Assembly: GCA_002794775.1 (NCBI GenBank) | Contig: NBAY01000003.1 | Location: 372,001 to 436,000, forward strand | Direction: 5' to 3' | Source of the DNA: Porodaedalea pini | Taxonomy: Eukaryota > Basidiomycota > Agaricomycetes > Hymenochaetales > Hymenochaetaceae | DNA: 64,000 nucleotides | Shown: positions 1 to 11,932 of the stretch, in pieces | Layout of the letters: each line of letters begins with the position of its first letter | Position numbering within the stretch: position 1 is the stretch's first letter | Made by a program: the position numbers and the translations under genes | The notes under the pieces: model-generated | What the model saw: only the letters and a program-made list of their open reading frames with translations | What the model was told of the DNA's origin: nothing | Databases searched by the model: none

Positions 1-77
1 GCATTTTATTTCGAAGGAATTATTATTTGTTGGCTTCGCGCTCAAGAAGCAGCTCCTACCCGTGGAGCGCAGTAACC

Positions 78-84
78 ATATAAG
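78..84 (+). promoter_or_regulatory. TATA-like element upstream of the SLC35F6-like gene
   Basis: An ATATAAG sequence lies about 80 nt before the chosen ATG at 161. The spacing suits a core promoter, but such a short AT-rich string could be chance. No transcript evidence is available here. Confidence 0.3.
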
Positions 85-160
85 GTAAGCGACGCGTGAC
101 GCGCCGTTTCCGTCTCCCTCGCCGCACTTCGCTACCGCTGCTCTCGCGTCGACGTCCACC

Positions 161-2378
161 ATGGCCGTCAGCAAGCTCTATGTACCCATCCTCATTGGAG
201 GCATGATCCTCACGGTAAGCATTCTCCATGTTCTTCATAATGAAACTCTTGCTCAATGATGCTACTCAAAAGGGATCATCCAACTCTCTCTGGAGCAAGT
301 GGCAGGCAAGTCGCGTATCCTACACGTTCAGTCTCCCGTTCCCAACTTTGAGAATGCCCCGTTAGGACATGCAATGTGTAGAGAATTGTGATGACCCAAA
401 CATTAGACATCACGTTCTATATGAGCAACCCGTCTGGCAGACTCTCCAAATGTTCCGTGCGCACATTCCCGAACTCTCGCATATTTCCCTCCCTTCTAAC
501 CTTTTCCGCGACAGTCGGCGAAATGCTCTGTCCGTCTTAAGCGCCTTAATTACTCCCTCGCGCAGTGCCACAGACTCCTCACCTCCTATCTCACCTTAAC
601 AGGCTTCCTTCCTGTCATCTATTCCCTCGTCCGCACCCGCTTTCAACCTGCTGTCCAACTTCCGCCGGATAGTGACGACGATCCTGTGCATGACTCCCCA
701 CCGAAGCAAATAGTCAAGGCGCAGCAGCTGCGCGGTTACAAGGTTCTCCTCTTGTGGCTCCCCGCAGCATGCGATCTTACCGGCACAACGGTCCGTATTC
801 AGAGTTCATTCCTGCTTCCGTTACTTACTTTTTTATATCCGAAATATTTCAATACAAACATAATTCCATTTCAAATAGCTCATGAATGTTGGCCTTCTCT
901 ATACGCCTGTGTCGATTTATCAAATGACGCGCGGCGCCCTCGTCTTATTCGTGGGAATCCTCAGCGTTCTGTTCCTTCATCGCCGGCTTTGGCTTTACCA
1001 GTATGTATAAGTACTATTCCGTCTTGCCTTGTACTTTTGCTTCGTTCAGAGCTGATTCGTACCGTGCTTCCTCCAGATGGCTTTCTCTCGTGACCGTCAT
1101 GTTAGGTTCGTCCCTCTCACTTAAGGTTCTTTGCCACTGTGCTTTTCGCAAGTCACGATGCATTCGCATGCGAATGAGATCTGGCCGGGTCTTTCCCCGG
1201 CAACTTTCTTCTTGCTTGTTCTAAATGTAAACGTGTCTAGATCTCATGCCGAGTTCATTCCAGGTGTATCTATTGTCGGTCTCAGTGGGTCCATGATCAA
1301 AGATACCGTCAAAGAGACTGCGACAGAAATCATCAACGCGATTGCATCATCGTCATCGCTGGGTATTCGGTCCGCAGATATACCGAGTCCGAATGCGATT
1401 GAAGCACCGGAAGCCACGAAGGTCCTCGTGGGCGTCTTCTTCATCCTTTTTGCTCAGATCTTGTCAGTCGAAAATGAAACGCATCTTTTCATCTTGCATA
1501 TTTTTTCATTTTTCATCTGCTAATTTGTTTTATCGGACATGGCGCAAACAGCACTGCGACGCAGTTCGTTGTGGAAGAGAAGATCATGAGTCGTTATGCT
1601 GTCGCGCCTCTCGTCGCTGTCGGCTATGAGGGCCTCTTCGGCGCGCTCACGATCTTGTTCTTTATGCCTGTCCTGGCGCAGTTTGCGGACCGTTCGAGTT
1701 TCTTCGACCTCCCGCGTGGCTGGCACCAGATGATTGACACCCCGACCGTGCTCTGGTCAGGCGTCGCGATCGCCTGCAGCATATCGCTTTTCAACTTCTT
1801 CGGCTTGAGCGTGACGCGCCACGTCTCCGCGACCGCGCGCAGTCTTACGGACACGTGCCGGACGCTCAGCATTTGGCTTGTCTCGCTTGCACTCGGCTGG
1901 GAGCGCATTCTCTGGCCAATTTCGGTCCTGCAAATTTTGGGCTTTGCACTTCTTGTGTACGTACTTTTTCCAGTTTCGATCCGCGCGACTATTGGCGCTC
2001 GCTTGAATGAAACCCCCGGTGACCGCATGCTGACCGGCTTCTTCCCTTCCATATTACTCGTTAAGCTATGGAACGGTACGCCACGCCCCCTCTTATCACA
2101 CTCTAATATATATTTTCTGACTGCATCTGCACTGTATCTGCTCTCTGCAGTTCCTATTTAACAGCCTCGTCAACCCACCAAAGTTCCTGCTTCCGCGCTC
2201 GGACAGGCAAGCGGCGGTGCCCGAGCTCGGGGATGCGGAGGAGCGTGCACATCTTACGGAGGAATCACTCGAGGAGACAGCGGTACTCCCCGCGGATTTG
2301 GGCACGAGCGGCTACGACGTCGTACCCATGCCTGCCGGCAGCACTGCTACTGCACATGTCCAGCCTAGAAGCGAATAA
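161..2378 (+). CDS. SLC35F6-like multi-pass drug/metabolite transporter family protein
   Basis: This looks like a member of the SLC35F6 (C2orf18/ANT2-binding protein) branch of the nucleotide-sugar/drug-metabolite transporter superfamily, a multi-spanning membrane protein. Its substrate is not known to me. The start ATG lies in a strong context (gtccaccATGG). The N-terminus runs VPILIGGMILTGSSNSLWSK, and family landmarks follow: LLWLPAACDLTGTT, LYTPVSIYQMTRGALVLF, VSIVGLSG, FVVEEKI, YEGLFG and a final LLVYGTFLFN. I join 11 exons: 161-214, 273-305, 366-456, 515-533, 574-790, 879-1000, 1077-1105, 1264-1462, 1552-1956, 2066-2075 and 2151-2378. These sum to 1407 nt (468 aa), longer than the roughly 370 aa of the human protein because of a polar C-terminal tail. 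Two oddities are a GC-AG intron at 306-365 and a 10-nt microexon at 2066-2075. The 40-nt intron at 534-573 is the least certain junction. Confidence 0.85.
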
Positions 2379-4292
2379 ATGAGGCCTATAGTTCGTTGAG
2401 TGGCGGCGCGAACACGGACATGAGGAGTTCGTTTCGTCTTCGTCTTCATCCCGGTTCGATTCCTTCACTTCCTTTATGGCTTCGTCCGGAGTGCGGATGT
2501 GCGGATGGTATGGAAGGTGGGTTAGCTTAACACGCTGCGACTGAGGATGAACTGGAAAGAGGTTTGCACTCTTCTGGCAACGCGTATTCTTTTTCTGGTA
2601 GAGTTGTGTCGCGTTGCAAAGGCAACACGAATGTACATTTATGTACGTGTACAATATAATAGGCTTAGGCTTTCCGTGATCATAAGTTTGTCCTTCAGCT
2701 TCTTCTCTTCCTTGGTGAATTAATGGGGCGCCGCAGCATCGGATTCAATGTTGTGGCTTGCCAGTTTGATTCTCTCTCCCGGAGACAGATGGTTCTGGGG
2801 TTACCTCGTTCAAGAATATTGTAAATCTGACTAATTGTACGTACTGTTCGGAGTGCTTGCGCGGCTGCGCTTCGAAGCTGGCACGGTCCGAGCGCGATCA
2901 GACTGGACCCGCAAAGCGAGCCTGAGTAGTGCGAAACAAGATTAGACTTGGGCTTAGCCGCTTAGGCGATGCGTTGAGAGAGAGCAAGAGGCTAGCGGGT
3001 GGCGTCTTTATCCTTTTTCCTTTCCTTTCTACTGTATCTGTTCTAGATTGACTGCTGTTTGGTGCGAGCCGAAGAGTGGACGACGATCTGTCGTGTCTAG
3101 AAAGACCCTATCTTTTAACGTCACTCTCCTGATGGATTTCTGAAATGAACGAAGAGCGATAAACAGCAATGGACTATGGCGATAGAAGACCGGCGGCTGC
3201 ATCCAAACGGCTAAACTAGAATGAAGCGAGAAGCCGAGTCGAGGTCAAAAAATACAACCAGCTGATAGTCTACCTCTTGAACATTCTGCGACCAGAAGTC
3301 TGGAAGGAACGGAGTCTATGGTCCTATCCAGTTGTAAGAAGCTGGTCTCGCACTATTTGCGAGAAACGTATCTGAGCAGCTGGACTAGAGACTATTCGGA
3401 ACGACTTGATTTTTTTCTAACTAGCAATATATGTTATCTTGTGAATAATTGACTCCGAGCTCACATCGTATTTCTTTCATTGATTGGAAGTCCCATGCCC
3501 CTTGACAGGTGTTGCAAAAGCCATTAATATTGTCTTGTAGAGCATTGAAAGAGGTTTCGAACGGCTATACCCAAGGGTAGATCTGTATGAGCTCTTAGAT
3601 AAGATCTGGGAGTTTTTGAAATGTGGCATGGGCCCTTACGAAGTGCCTTCATCCGGCTATATACCCATGCCTGGTATAAATTACTTGTTACTAAAAATCC
3701 AGTCATTCCGAATAGCCTCTATTATGGCTAGTATATTAATATCGCAATGATATCATTATAACGTAGTGAGTGGGCCGTAGTCTCGGCTTCGTGATATATA
3801 CTTTCGCAAGGCTAGCTAATTCTGAGATTTAGAACTCATTTGTCAAAAGTATGCTGTACACAGCCAAAGGCGAAGCGGCTTGCAGTTCATGAGTTTCTTA
3901 GCTGCTACATGCATTGTATGTCGCATTTCCAAGCGGCGATTCGATTTTGGTGCGACGCGATTCGATGGGCGATCTCCGAGACGCGTCGCGTCTGGATCAT
4001 GTGCAGAGCCGACTCTAAGGTCGTGTCTCAAACCTCATCAGCCCGCAACGCCCGCGTCGGACCCACCCTTAAGTCAAGCGAACAGGAAAACCAACGCCAA
4101 ACTAGGGCGACAAGGAAAAGCCACTTCGTCGTCTGTGACAGTGTGAGTGCGCGTTTTTCGGTATTATAGGAAGAACTTCGATTTTTCTGAAAGTGTTTCT
4201 TCGATAGACTCAAGGACGCTGAGAAGACCTCAGTTCGTCGGTCTGGAATATAACCACTCTCAAGCAATACTTCGTTTCTCTGCTTTCCGGTC
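2379..4292. other. Intergenic stretch with no recognised gene
   Basis: About 1.9 kb lie between the SLC35F6-like gene and CBP4. Open frames here, such as those near 3524-3706 and 3840-4169, are short, overlap one another on both strands and show no family motif. The stretch presumably holds the 3' UTR of the left gene and the promoter and 5' UTR of CBP4. I see no tRNA, repeat or mobile element in it. Confidence 0.5.
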
Positions 4293-5288
4293 ATGTCGGG
4301 TGGAATGCCATGGGTGAAGGTCACCGCAGCAATAGGCGGATGTGCGCTGAGTTTTCTCTATCCGAACGCCATTCTCTCCCTTGCTTTCTATTCTCTTCCA
4401 TTGTATTGTCGTCTTCCTATGTCTTTTCCACGCAGGTTCTACCATTCGTAAGATGTTTTGTGGCGTCTGTCACGGACGAGAAATACTACCCTTCGTTTCT
4501 ATCTCGTTTCTTTGCGTGTACCGTGCGAGCCTCACTGACAAGACTCCCTCTTACCCCTTATTTCATCATAACTTGACTCTCACATTATATTCCGCATCGG
4601 ATATGGAATTCCGTTCTGAAATTCGAATACACTCAAACGATGGTCGCATGACCATCGGGCGGGCGTACGGACATCCTCGCAGGCCTCGGGCTTGGGTACG
4701 TTCTCATGCGAGGTACGTACTATAAGGCTCTCTTCAGCATCAAGATTCCTTCATTCATGAGTAAAACTCTACTTCCTAGCCGTGACTCCGACACCGGAAC
4801 AGCTGTACGACGTGCGTTTCTCCCATGTAATCCGGATACGCCGTGCTTACGATCTTGACTAAAAATCGCTGTTGTAATATATTGTATTGGGTTGCTAGAA
4901 AATGTCGCCTGAGATGCGACGGAAAGTGGATACGTCGCGCATGCAGCGGTTGGCTGCTGAGAACGCGGCCCGCCAGCAGATGTCGGCGCAAGCTCAGGTG
5001 AGTAATCCACATTTTTAAAACGTCGTTATCATTGGGCTTCGCACGTTCTTTGCTACGTCTTGAGCGTGGCAAGTGGATGAACTACATTATCCCATCCTAT
5101 ACCCGTCACTTCCCTGGCCCCTTGTCAGTTCTTTAGCAAAGCCCCATTTGGGAACTGTTCTTTTCTTTCTTTGTTTTAGCCACGGCTCAATCTTTCTTGC
5201 TGCTGGTATGCTGAGAATCTTTGTTTGACAGGCAGCCACGTCTGACCCAGACGCGCAAAAACCTGTCTGGGCAGAGCAACGAAAATAG
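4293..5288 (+). CDS. CBP4: Cbp4-like assembly factor of mitochondrial complex III
   Basis: Cbp4 acts at the inner mitochondrial membrane in assembly of cytochrome b into the bc1 complex. I join five exons: 4293-4341, 4683-4712, 4780-4811, 4899-4997 and 5232-5288, totalling 267 nt and 88 aa. The first intron, at 341 nt, is unusually long for this window. The product has one short N-terminal membrane segment (about residues 8-24) ending in GLGYVLMR. The family signature TPTPEQLYDKMSPEMRRKVD follows at about residues 29-48, then a charged helix (RLAAENAARQQ) and the typical basidiomycete ending DPDAQKPVWAEQRK. Length and motif order fit small fungal Cbp4 proteins. The ATG at 4293 is supported by the family start MSG-MPW. 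The gene is convergent with SHQ1. Confidence 0.85.
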
Positions 5289-6532
5289 CGCCTCGTCTCT
5301 CCGGACGTCCGAGCCATTTGGAATTGGAATTAAGTCCCTACTCCCGCGAACGTTTATCCCACAACATTTCTCCGAGCCTTTATTACTACCCGTAAGTTCC
5401 TATCATTATTGCGGTCAATGAAAACAGCAGGTGCTTATTTGTATCGGTATCGAATTGCCCGGAACCGGGAATTTGTCTAGTACATATACTCTCAAGCTCC
5501 TCTTTTCTCATTCAATCGGCATTCACATCGGACAAGTGTGCGTGTGATTTTCACATTTCTTTCGTCTTGTCGTTCATAATGTCTTGGTCTTGCCTCGTGA
5601 GCCCGTAAATCAAAGGAAGCTTTTCCTAATGTATATATTAGCATGTGCCCATATTCTTGGTCTTGCTCTCGGCGTCGGCGCCAGCTTCAAGCTTGAGAAA
5701 CCCGTGAGTGTAAACGCCGTTATAGTTGAGTTCCGCGGTCTCAGACGGCCTGTTGGGCCCTTCCCATCTTCGAATTTGTTCATTCGCGAAGGACAGAAAC
5801 ATCGGTTTTCGGACATGACTGATATATCTAGGTTACCGGCATTGATCTCTTCGAAACCATCTTTCTTCCGCCATTTCGCCGAGAGAGCGAAATTCGCTGT
5901 TTCCCGCACGCTGGCTGAGTATGCGGTGGAGCGGCGTCCACGTCTTTTGTTTTTCCCTTTTATTCGTCCTGCATCTGTCGCGGTCCTTCCCTCGCTGTTC
6001 ATCATTCCGGATGGATCGTGCATTTGCTAAGGACGAAGCATGCGGGTAAATTGCTTTCCTTGAGGCTAAGCTATCACGGAACAATTGAGCTCTGAGATGC
6101 GATGTGCGTTCGGCGGTGGTTCGCGCAGCGCGAGATAATCCAGAGACGTCTGGATATCGATCCGACGATTTCAATGGGAAGTATATGTATGCTTCATTCC
6201 ATAATGCGGACAGCTTCGTATATTGGATATGCCGTTCGGAACGATCGCAGACAAGCTCCGCTGCATAGCTATGACCCCGAGTCTGGAGCTCAGTCTGAGT
6301 GTATCTTATCTTGATGGTCCTGATGGAGAACGTTTCGTATATACATATTGTATGTCAAAGGTGAATGATGATCTTGTCGGTAGCTTAGAAACTATGCAGA
6401 GTCTATACAGAACAGTAGTTGTGTATGATGTCCCTGCATGAGCGGAGTTGTTGACTCCTAATCATCCAAAATGTACCGTGACTTCTCTTGTTCGACATGA
6501 AACAAAAAAGTAGAAGGGAGGTTACGGTCCGG
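5289..6532. other. Intergenic stretch between convergent CBP4 and SHQ1
   Basis: About 1.24 kb lie between two convergent genes. An open frame of 148 codons (5584-6030, +) begins at TTG rather than ATG. It is mirrored by an antisense frame of similar length and has no recognisable motif, so I do not call it a gene. I see no repeat or RNA gene here. Confidence 0.45.
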
Positions 6533-8471
6533 TCATAGATGAGTGGAACGAGGAAGGCAGATCAAGGAATTAGACCCTGATTCAGATGAGTCCGACGACC
6601 CAGAGGATGACGAAGACAGAGTGGATGCAGAGGAACTCGATGTCACAGACGGAGCATCATCTTCGCCAATAATGCCCTCGTCATTGTCCGAATCGTCTGA
6701 GGAAAGAGGCCGAGCAGCGCCCGACTCAGATTCGTCGTCGCTGTCGGGCTCGCGCGCGATATCTTGCCGAGCAGCGGCTTCGAGCGCGAGGATGTCCCAA
6801 CCTAGGCTTTGCTTGTCGATCTTCGTCGATGCGAGCGTTTGGCCGAGTATACGGAGGACGTCCTCGCTGTGCCAAGAAATTTTAGAATATATAAATGTAA
6901 AGAGATAAGGCGACGGTTAACGACGGGCAATGGGGAGCAGAAAATACAATATCTAAGGAGCTTACCTCGCATCACTAGCAACCCAGCGACATAAATCCTC
7001 CACCCAGATCTTGCTGTAGACGTAATACACTTCATGCTCTGCCAAGATCTTCTTCGTCTCAAGCAAGGCACGCAGGACTGCACGGCGCCCATGGCGTAGC
7101 ACAACTGATACATCTTGCAAGCACTTCTCAGCTAATGCGAAGGAACGGTATAGGGGAAACGCCAGAGAGCGCCTGATGGATGGGATGAGTGCATCTTGAA
7201 CATCTTTTGAATTAAAGGTAAGGGGAGTTGAAGAGGGAGGGGCGTAGGGAGGCGGGTCCAGCGCAGTAATCGCGGGGGTGAGAGTGCAGATCGTCCACGC
7301 GCTCTCTGGCGTGGGGTCATTTTGCGTTGTCCGTGCATCATAGGCGTACGAGAAGAGAAGGGTGAGGAGAGTCAAGTAGAGGTTATGGCTTTGCTGCAGT
7401 GTTGCCAGATCTGCGGGGATTCAGTGGGTACGAATGAACTAATATAAAAGATATCGAAGACTTGAACGTACATTCTTTTCGTGGAAGTCGGAGCATCTCC
7501 ATGTTCTCTTGCTCAGTAAACACCAGTGGATCAGAAAGTTCAGGAGAGCATGGAGCGTCCGATGGAGGCTTGTTGAAGATAAGTTCTCGAATGTACTCGT
7601 CATCGACATAATCCGCCCTAAAGACACATAGGCCAGCTTCAGCATCGCCCGACTGAAAGGAATAAAGGACCAACATATAGTACTCTTCGTCCCATTTCTC
7701 ATTCTCGTGCTTGAGTCTTCTCGTTCGTCTTTCGTCGGGTGATAGTTTTTCGACATCCGAGCCAAGCTCGTTCACCTCATTTTCGGTGAGACCAATGTGG
7801 CTAAAGTAGCCGGTGTACGAGTCTAAAAACCCGTATCGCCGCTCGGTCGATATATCAATCGACGGAGATGTTACCGCCTCTGGTAATTGTTGAGGAATAT
7901 ACCAATCGTTTTCTGCCGCTGTCCAGGAAAACCTCAGATAAGTAAATCCGAGGAAGGTGGGAAATGATAATACCTTCCAACACCTCGCGTTGATTCAAAT
8001 TCAAGTTCTCCGTTGCTTCAGTGATATCATCTCCTGAGACGTGATCTCGTAGCTCAGCATCCTGTGAGTCAATAACTTCGATGGTCGGTTGCGGTGCCGG
8101 CTCATCGCGTTTGGGCGGCGCTAGAAGCCTCGCAAGCACGTCGAGATCCTTGAACTCCTCTCCAGGCGTCGCTTTAGTAAGTGTTACGGTCAAATACCCC
8201 GAAGCTGGATCATACACTGCGGAGGACGAGTCGTCTTCGACGACCGGAGCAGGGAAGACAAGTCGCAGGAAGTACGGGTTGATGTGCACAGAGAAGAGCG
8301 CGCCATCAACATGCAACTCAGCATCGGATGCCTGGCTAGTCCAATCATAGATGAACAATTGTATGGATATGACAGAGAGATTTGAAGAGTACTTACGCGC
8401 ACGGCAGGGACGTATATACGTACGATGACCGTAGCTGCAGTTTGTGAGCAGCTAAAGCGTGGAGTGATCAT
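6533..8471 (-). CDS. SHQ1: SHQ1, H/ACA ribonucleoprotein assembly chaperone
   Basis: Shq1 is a nucleo-cytoplasmic chaperone that holds the pseudouridine synthase Cbf5/dyskerin before H/ACA snoRNP assembly. The N-terminal CS domain starts MITPRFSCSQTAATVIVRIY, as in other Shq1 proteins. It continues HVDGALFSVHINPYFLRLVF and PVVEDD, with the strand repeat ASGYLTVTLTKATPGEEF. The Shq1-specific helical domain begins YGFLDSYTGYFSHIGLTE near 7790-7840 and includes DERRTRRLKHENEKWDEEYY and VLRHGRRAVLRALLETKKIL. After a last intron near 6870-6960 the protein ends in a long Asp/Ser/Glu-rich tail with its TGA at 6533-6535. Several introns of about 50-70 nt interrupt the gene; not all junctions were pinned. 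The start lies 243 nt from the TRP2 ATG in a head-to-head arrangement. Confidence 0.87.
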
Positions 8472-8714
8472 CAGCCCATAGAATCAAAATCAAATGATTT
8501 TGGATAGGTTCCTCTGCGCCTTGCACAATAACAGGACAGCCAAATCAGCTAGGCTTCGCCGTTCCGTACTCGTCGTGCTCGTCGATATGTCGGCGCTGCC
8601 ATCATAGCGGACGATATAAATGATCGACCGGTGCTAGCCGGCATACATATAAACGCGTCTGAAAGCAAGTAACCATGACTCGCCTTCTCTATACCTAATC
8701 TTCCTCCTACTCTC
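8472..8714. promoter_or_regulatory. SHQ1/TRP2 divergent intergenic region with TGACTC box and upstream ORF
   Basis: These 243 nt separate two head-to-head genes. Toward TRP2 there is a TATA-like CATATAAA at 8646-8653 overlapping an ACGCGT at 8653-8658. A TGACTC, the half-site bound by Gcn4/CPC1-type bZIP factors that induce amino-acid biosynthesis genes in yeast and Neurospora, lies at 8676-8681. An ATG at 8675 in a good context (aaccATGA) opens a seven-codon upstream frame that stops at 8698, 16 nt before the TRP2 start. Whether the uORF lies downstream of the transcription start cannot be seen from DNA. Confidence 0.4.
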
Positions 8715-10570
8715 ATGGATCCTCAGGTAAGTGGTCAACATCTTGTCGAAGAAGGGGTACTTATCCTGTATGCCAGACTTTAGTGCCGTATCCGCCGCTG
8801 TCGACCGTCGAGCAGTTTATTCTACACGAAAAACGCGGAAACTGTGTACCAGTATTCGTCCAGCTTCCAGCGGACTTATTGACACCATGCATCGCCTACC
8901 TAAGGGTCGCAAAGGACTCGAAATATAGCTTCTTACTCGAGTCTGTCATCGCGGGCGAGAACATTGCTCGGTACAGCTTCATCGGCGCTGGTGAGTGTTC
9001 CCGTCCTGGCTTTATGCTACTGAACTTATGGTGCATTTTTCTATCGCAAAATACAGACCCGATAAAAGTCATAAAGACGGGCCCTAAGGAGGAGGCCAAT
9101 GGTGATCCAATGACTGTACTGCAGAAGGAGCTCGCAGCATATCGCTATGTCAAAATCCCCGAGGTGCCCACATTCACGGGTGGTGCGATTGGATACGTCT
9201 CGTATGACTGCATTCAGTACTTTGAGCCAAAGACTGCGTGTCAGCTCAAGGACTCTATTGGGATTCCTGAAGCATTCTTCATGCTCGCGGACACAATCGT
9301 CGTATACGACCACCTATACCAGAACATCAAGGTCGTATCACACGTCTTTTCAGCCCCAAACCGAGATTCGTCGCAGATGAATCTCGCGTTCGTATACAGC
9401 ACGGCGGTCGAGAAGGCACGCCGCCTTGCGCGCGTACTACTCGCGTCGACGCCAGCGCCTGAGCCGTTGCAGCCACCAATCGTCACTGGCCAGCATGCGA
9501 CGTCGAATGTTGGACGGGACGGCTATGAGGCATTTGTGACGAAGTTGAAGCAGCGCATCGTTGCGGGCGATATCATTCAGGCAGTACCATCGCAGCGCCT
9601 TGCACGGCCGACTACGCTACATCCGTTCAACGCGTACCGACAGTTACGGCAGGTGAACCCGAGTCCGTACATGTTCTACGTGGATTGCGGAGACGTGCAA
9701 GTTGTAGGCGCGAGCCCAGAGACGCTTTGTAAAGTGGAGCGGAATAAAGTATACAATCACGCCATTGCCGGCACGACGAAGCGAGGAAAAACGCCTGAAG
9801 GTAAGCTTATACTGATTCCCTTCCTCTCTTTTCCGTTCTTGCTCAATAGTCATGGACCTGATTCCATGTCGGTTTCTTCACAGAGGACGAACGGCTGGGA
9901 AATGAACTCCAGTCATCCGAGAAAGATCGTGCAGAACACATCATGCTTGTTGACCTCGCGCGGAATGACGTGAATCGTGTATGTCAAGCAAAGACGGTGA
10001 AAGTGGATCACCTCATGCGGCTTGAGAAATTCAGTCATGTCATCCATCTCACATCGCAAGTCTCTGGTATTCTCCGCGAAGGCCTGACACGGTACAATTA
10101 TCTGCTTTCGACCTGAATAAGACTCGGGATTGACGAGCCTATGTATTAGATTCGACGCCTTCCGGTCAATCTTCCCCGCCGGAACCGTCTCAGGCGCGCC
10201 TAAAATCAAAGCAATTGAGCTCGTTTCGTCTCTGGAGCGGGAGAAGCGAGGTGTGTACGCAGGCGCAGTGGGTCGTTGGGATTTCGCGCAGGACGAGATG
10301 GACGTATGTATCGCCATCCGTACGATGGTGTTCAAGGACGGCGTCGCGTACCTGCAGGCGGGCGGAGGGATTGTCTTCGATAGCGTGGAGGAGGACGAAT
10401 ATGTTGAGACGCTGAACAAGCTAAAGGGGAATATGATGGCTTTAGAGGCAGCGGAGGGTAAAGTCTACCTTTCTTTCCGTATACCGTCTTGAGACTAAGT
10501 CTTTTTGTTTTCCGCAGACCACTGGTTCAAAATCCAACAGGCACAGACACATGCACTTGCATCATCGTAG
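8715..10570 (+). CDS. TRP2: Anthranilate synthase component I (TrpE family)
   Basis: This enzyme makes anthranilate from chorismate, the first committed step of tryptophan synthesis. In fungi it works with the glutaminase subunit encoded by TRP3/trpC. I join six exons: 8715-8726, 8777-8990, 9057-9800, 9884-10091, 10150-10457 and 10518-10570, giving 1539 nt and 512 aa, the usual length. The first exon encodes only MDPQ. The N-terminal regulatory part includes [20 protein letters not shown]. The chorismate-binding domain shows [80 protein letters not shown] and [18 protein letters not shown], covering the active site. I prefer the last intron (10458-10517) because it gives an ending HWFKIQQAQ like other fungal TrpE proteins. 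Reading straight through would stop at 10492 with a less typical tail. Confidence 0.92.
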
Positions 10571-10685
10571 TATGCATTTTGTAGCAGGAGTGGATTTATG
10601 TATGAGTTATTGATCAATGTACTAGTAGCCTCGTAGTAAGTATGCAAGCAAAAAACAGCGAGAAACGTATTAGAAAACATTAATA

Positions 10686-11751
10686 TTAGTCTGTCTCGGC
10701 ACGTTCTGCGTCTATCTGTCCTCGTATACGTTGTAACCGTTGCACACTCTCACTCTCCTGCTCCTCTCTCTCCGCTTGCTTTTGTGCCTGGATCAGGCGC
10801 TTCTTTTCTAACCGGATTTCAGCACCCTCCCGTCCAGCTATGCTCAAGACGCCAGCGACAAGCTCCGCCGTCCGCGTACTCTCGTCGTTTGCTGGAATGG
10901 CATACATAACGATGCGCGGGTCGACGTTCGAGTCGATGATCCCAATTGTCGGGATATGCTCAATCGCGGCCTCGCGAATCGCGGACATGTTTGCGAGCGG
11001 GTTGAGGATGACAAGAAGGTCGGGGATAATCTTTGTCGTCTGCACGGTGCGCGTGTCAAAGTGATGCAAGCGATTGGTGAGCGTGCCTGGCAACCACTTC
11101 TCGCCGACGTAGTAGCTCTGCTCGCCCATGCGTTCGCTTGCCTTCTTTACGGCTGGTCGGATGTCAGGGCGTGTGCCAATGAAGACGACGGTGCCGCCTT
11201 CGGCGGCAATCGCACGTGTGAGGTTCGCGGCGCGGCGCAGCATGGGCACGGTGTAGTCGAGGTCAATGAGCGTAATCCCTGCGCGCGTGCCGTACGCGTA
11301 CGGCAGGAAGTTCGGGTTGAGAAGCGAGGTGGAGTGGCCGAGGTGTGCGCCGGCGGCAAGAAGAGAGGAGAGGGTGAGCTGGCCTGGCGAAGGAGGACGG
11401 TGCAAGGAGTGATGCGGCTGCCAGGTCGTATCACGCGTTTGCGCTGAGCCGTATTGCGAGTAGTGCTCGACTAAAGGGGCATAACTCGTTAGGAGTGGAC
11501 GAAGCGAGAGTATAAGGAGGTGAATACGCACGGAATACTTTTTCGTCGGCGCGTTCAGTCTGGAACGCAGTCCAATCCTCTTGCGTCGCGAGCGGCGCGT
11601 CTTGCGGAATGGCCGTGTTCATACATCGTCGGCCAGCAGGTTTCGGGAGGCGAGACGTTGAAGACGACGCAAACGAGGCCGTATCTGCCGCAGCACGCCA
11701 TGAACGCCAACAGCTCTTGCCGAACTGCCTTGACCTCAGACCTGCCTGCAT
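10686..11751 (-). CDS. MRP4: Mitochondrial small-subunit ribosomal protein uS2m
   Basis: This is the mitochondrial homologue of bacterial ribosomal protein S2 (yeast Mrp4). Two exons, 11751-11532 and 11470-10686, give 1005 nt and 334 aa. The N-terminus MQAGLRSRQFGKSCWRSWR is rich in Arg and lacks acidic residues, as expected for a matrix-targeting presequence. The S2 fold is shown by LLAAGAHLGHSTSLLNPNF, YGTRAGITLIDLDYTVPMLR, VVFIGTRPDIRPAVKK, KWLPGTLTNR, PDLLVILNPLANMSAIREA and TIGIIDSNVDPRIVMYAIPA. The C-terminus is a Glu/Gln/Arg-rich predicted coiled coil. It converges on TRP2 (115 nt apart) and diverges from the SSB gene (181 nt between start codons). Confidence 0.92.
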
Positions 11752-11932
11752 GGCTTTGCCTTTTGACTTTCAAAAGGTGTTTTACGAGTGAAGAACTTGT
11801 CGCCAAAAATGGTTTATTGGTGATTTGTCAGCATCACAGATCATTAATTTTTTTCACGCTGCTGCTTCCTGCCGTGACCCCATCTCCCCATCTCTCTCAT
11901 TCTCACTCCTTTCCTTCCAAAAACTCTTAAAA
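11752..11932. promoter_or_regulatory. MRP4/SSB divergent intergenic region
   Basis: These 181 nt lie between the start codons of mitochondrial uS2m and the ribosome-associated Hsp70. The part before the SSB ATG is pyrimidine-rich (ccccatctccccatctctctc and following), typical of fungal translation-factor and ribosomal promoters. I found no convincing heat-shock element. Confidence 0.4.

Noticed and set aside
3840..4169. Overlapping open frames upstream of CBP4
   Set aside because: Frames of similar length exist on both strands with no protein family resemblance. More likely promoter or 5' UTR.
5584..6030. 148-codon open frame between CBP4 and SHQ1
   Set aside because: It begins at TTG, has no recognisable motif, and is mirrored by a similar antisense frame. 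It lies where two 3' UTRs are expected.
10956..11447. 163-codon plus-strand frame over MRP4
   Set aside because: It is antisense to the S2 domain of a well-supported ribosomal protein gene.
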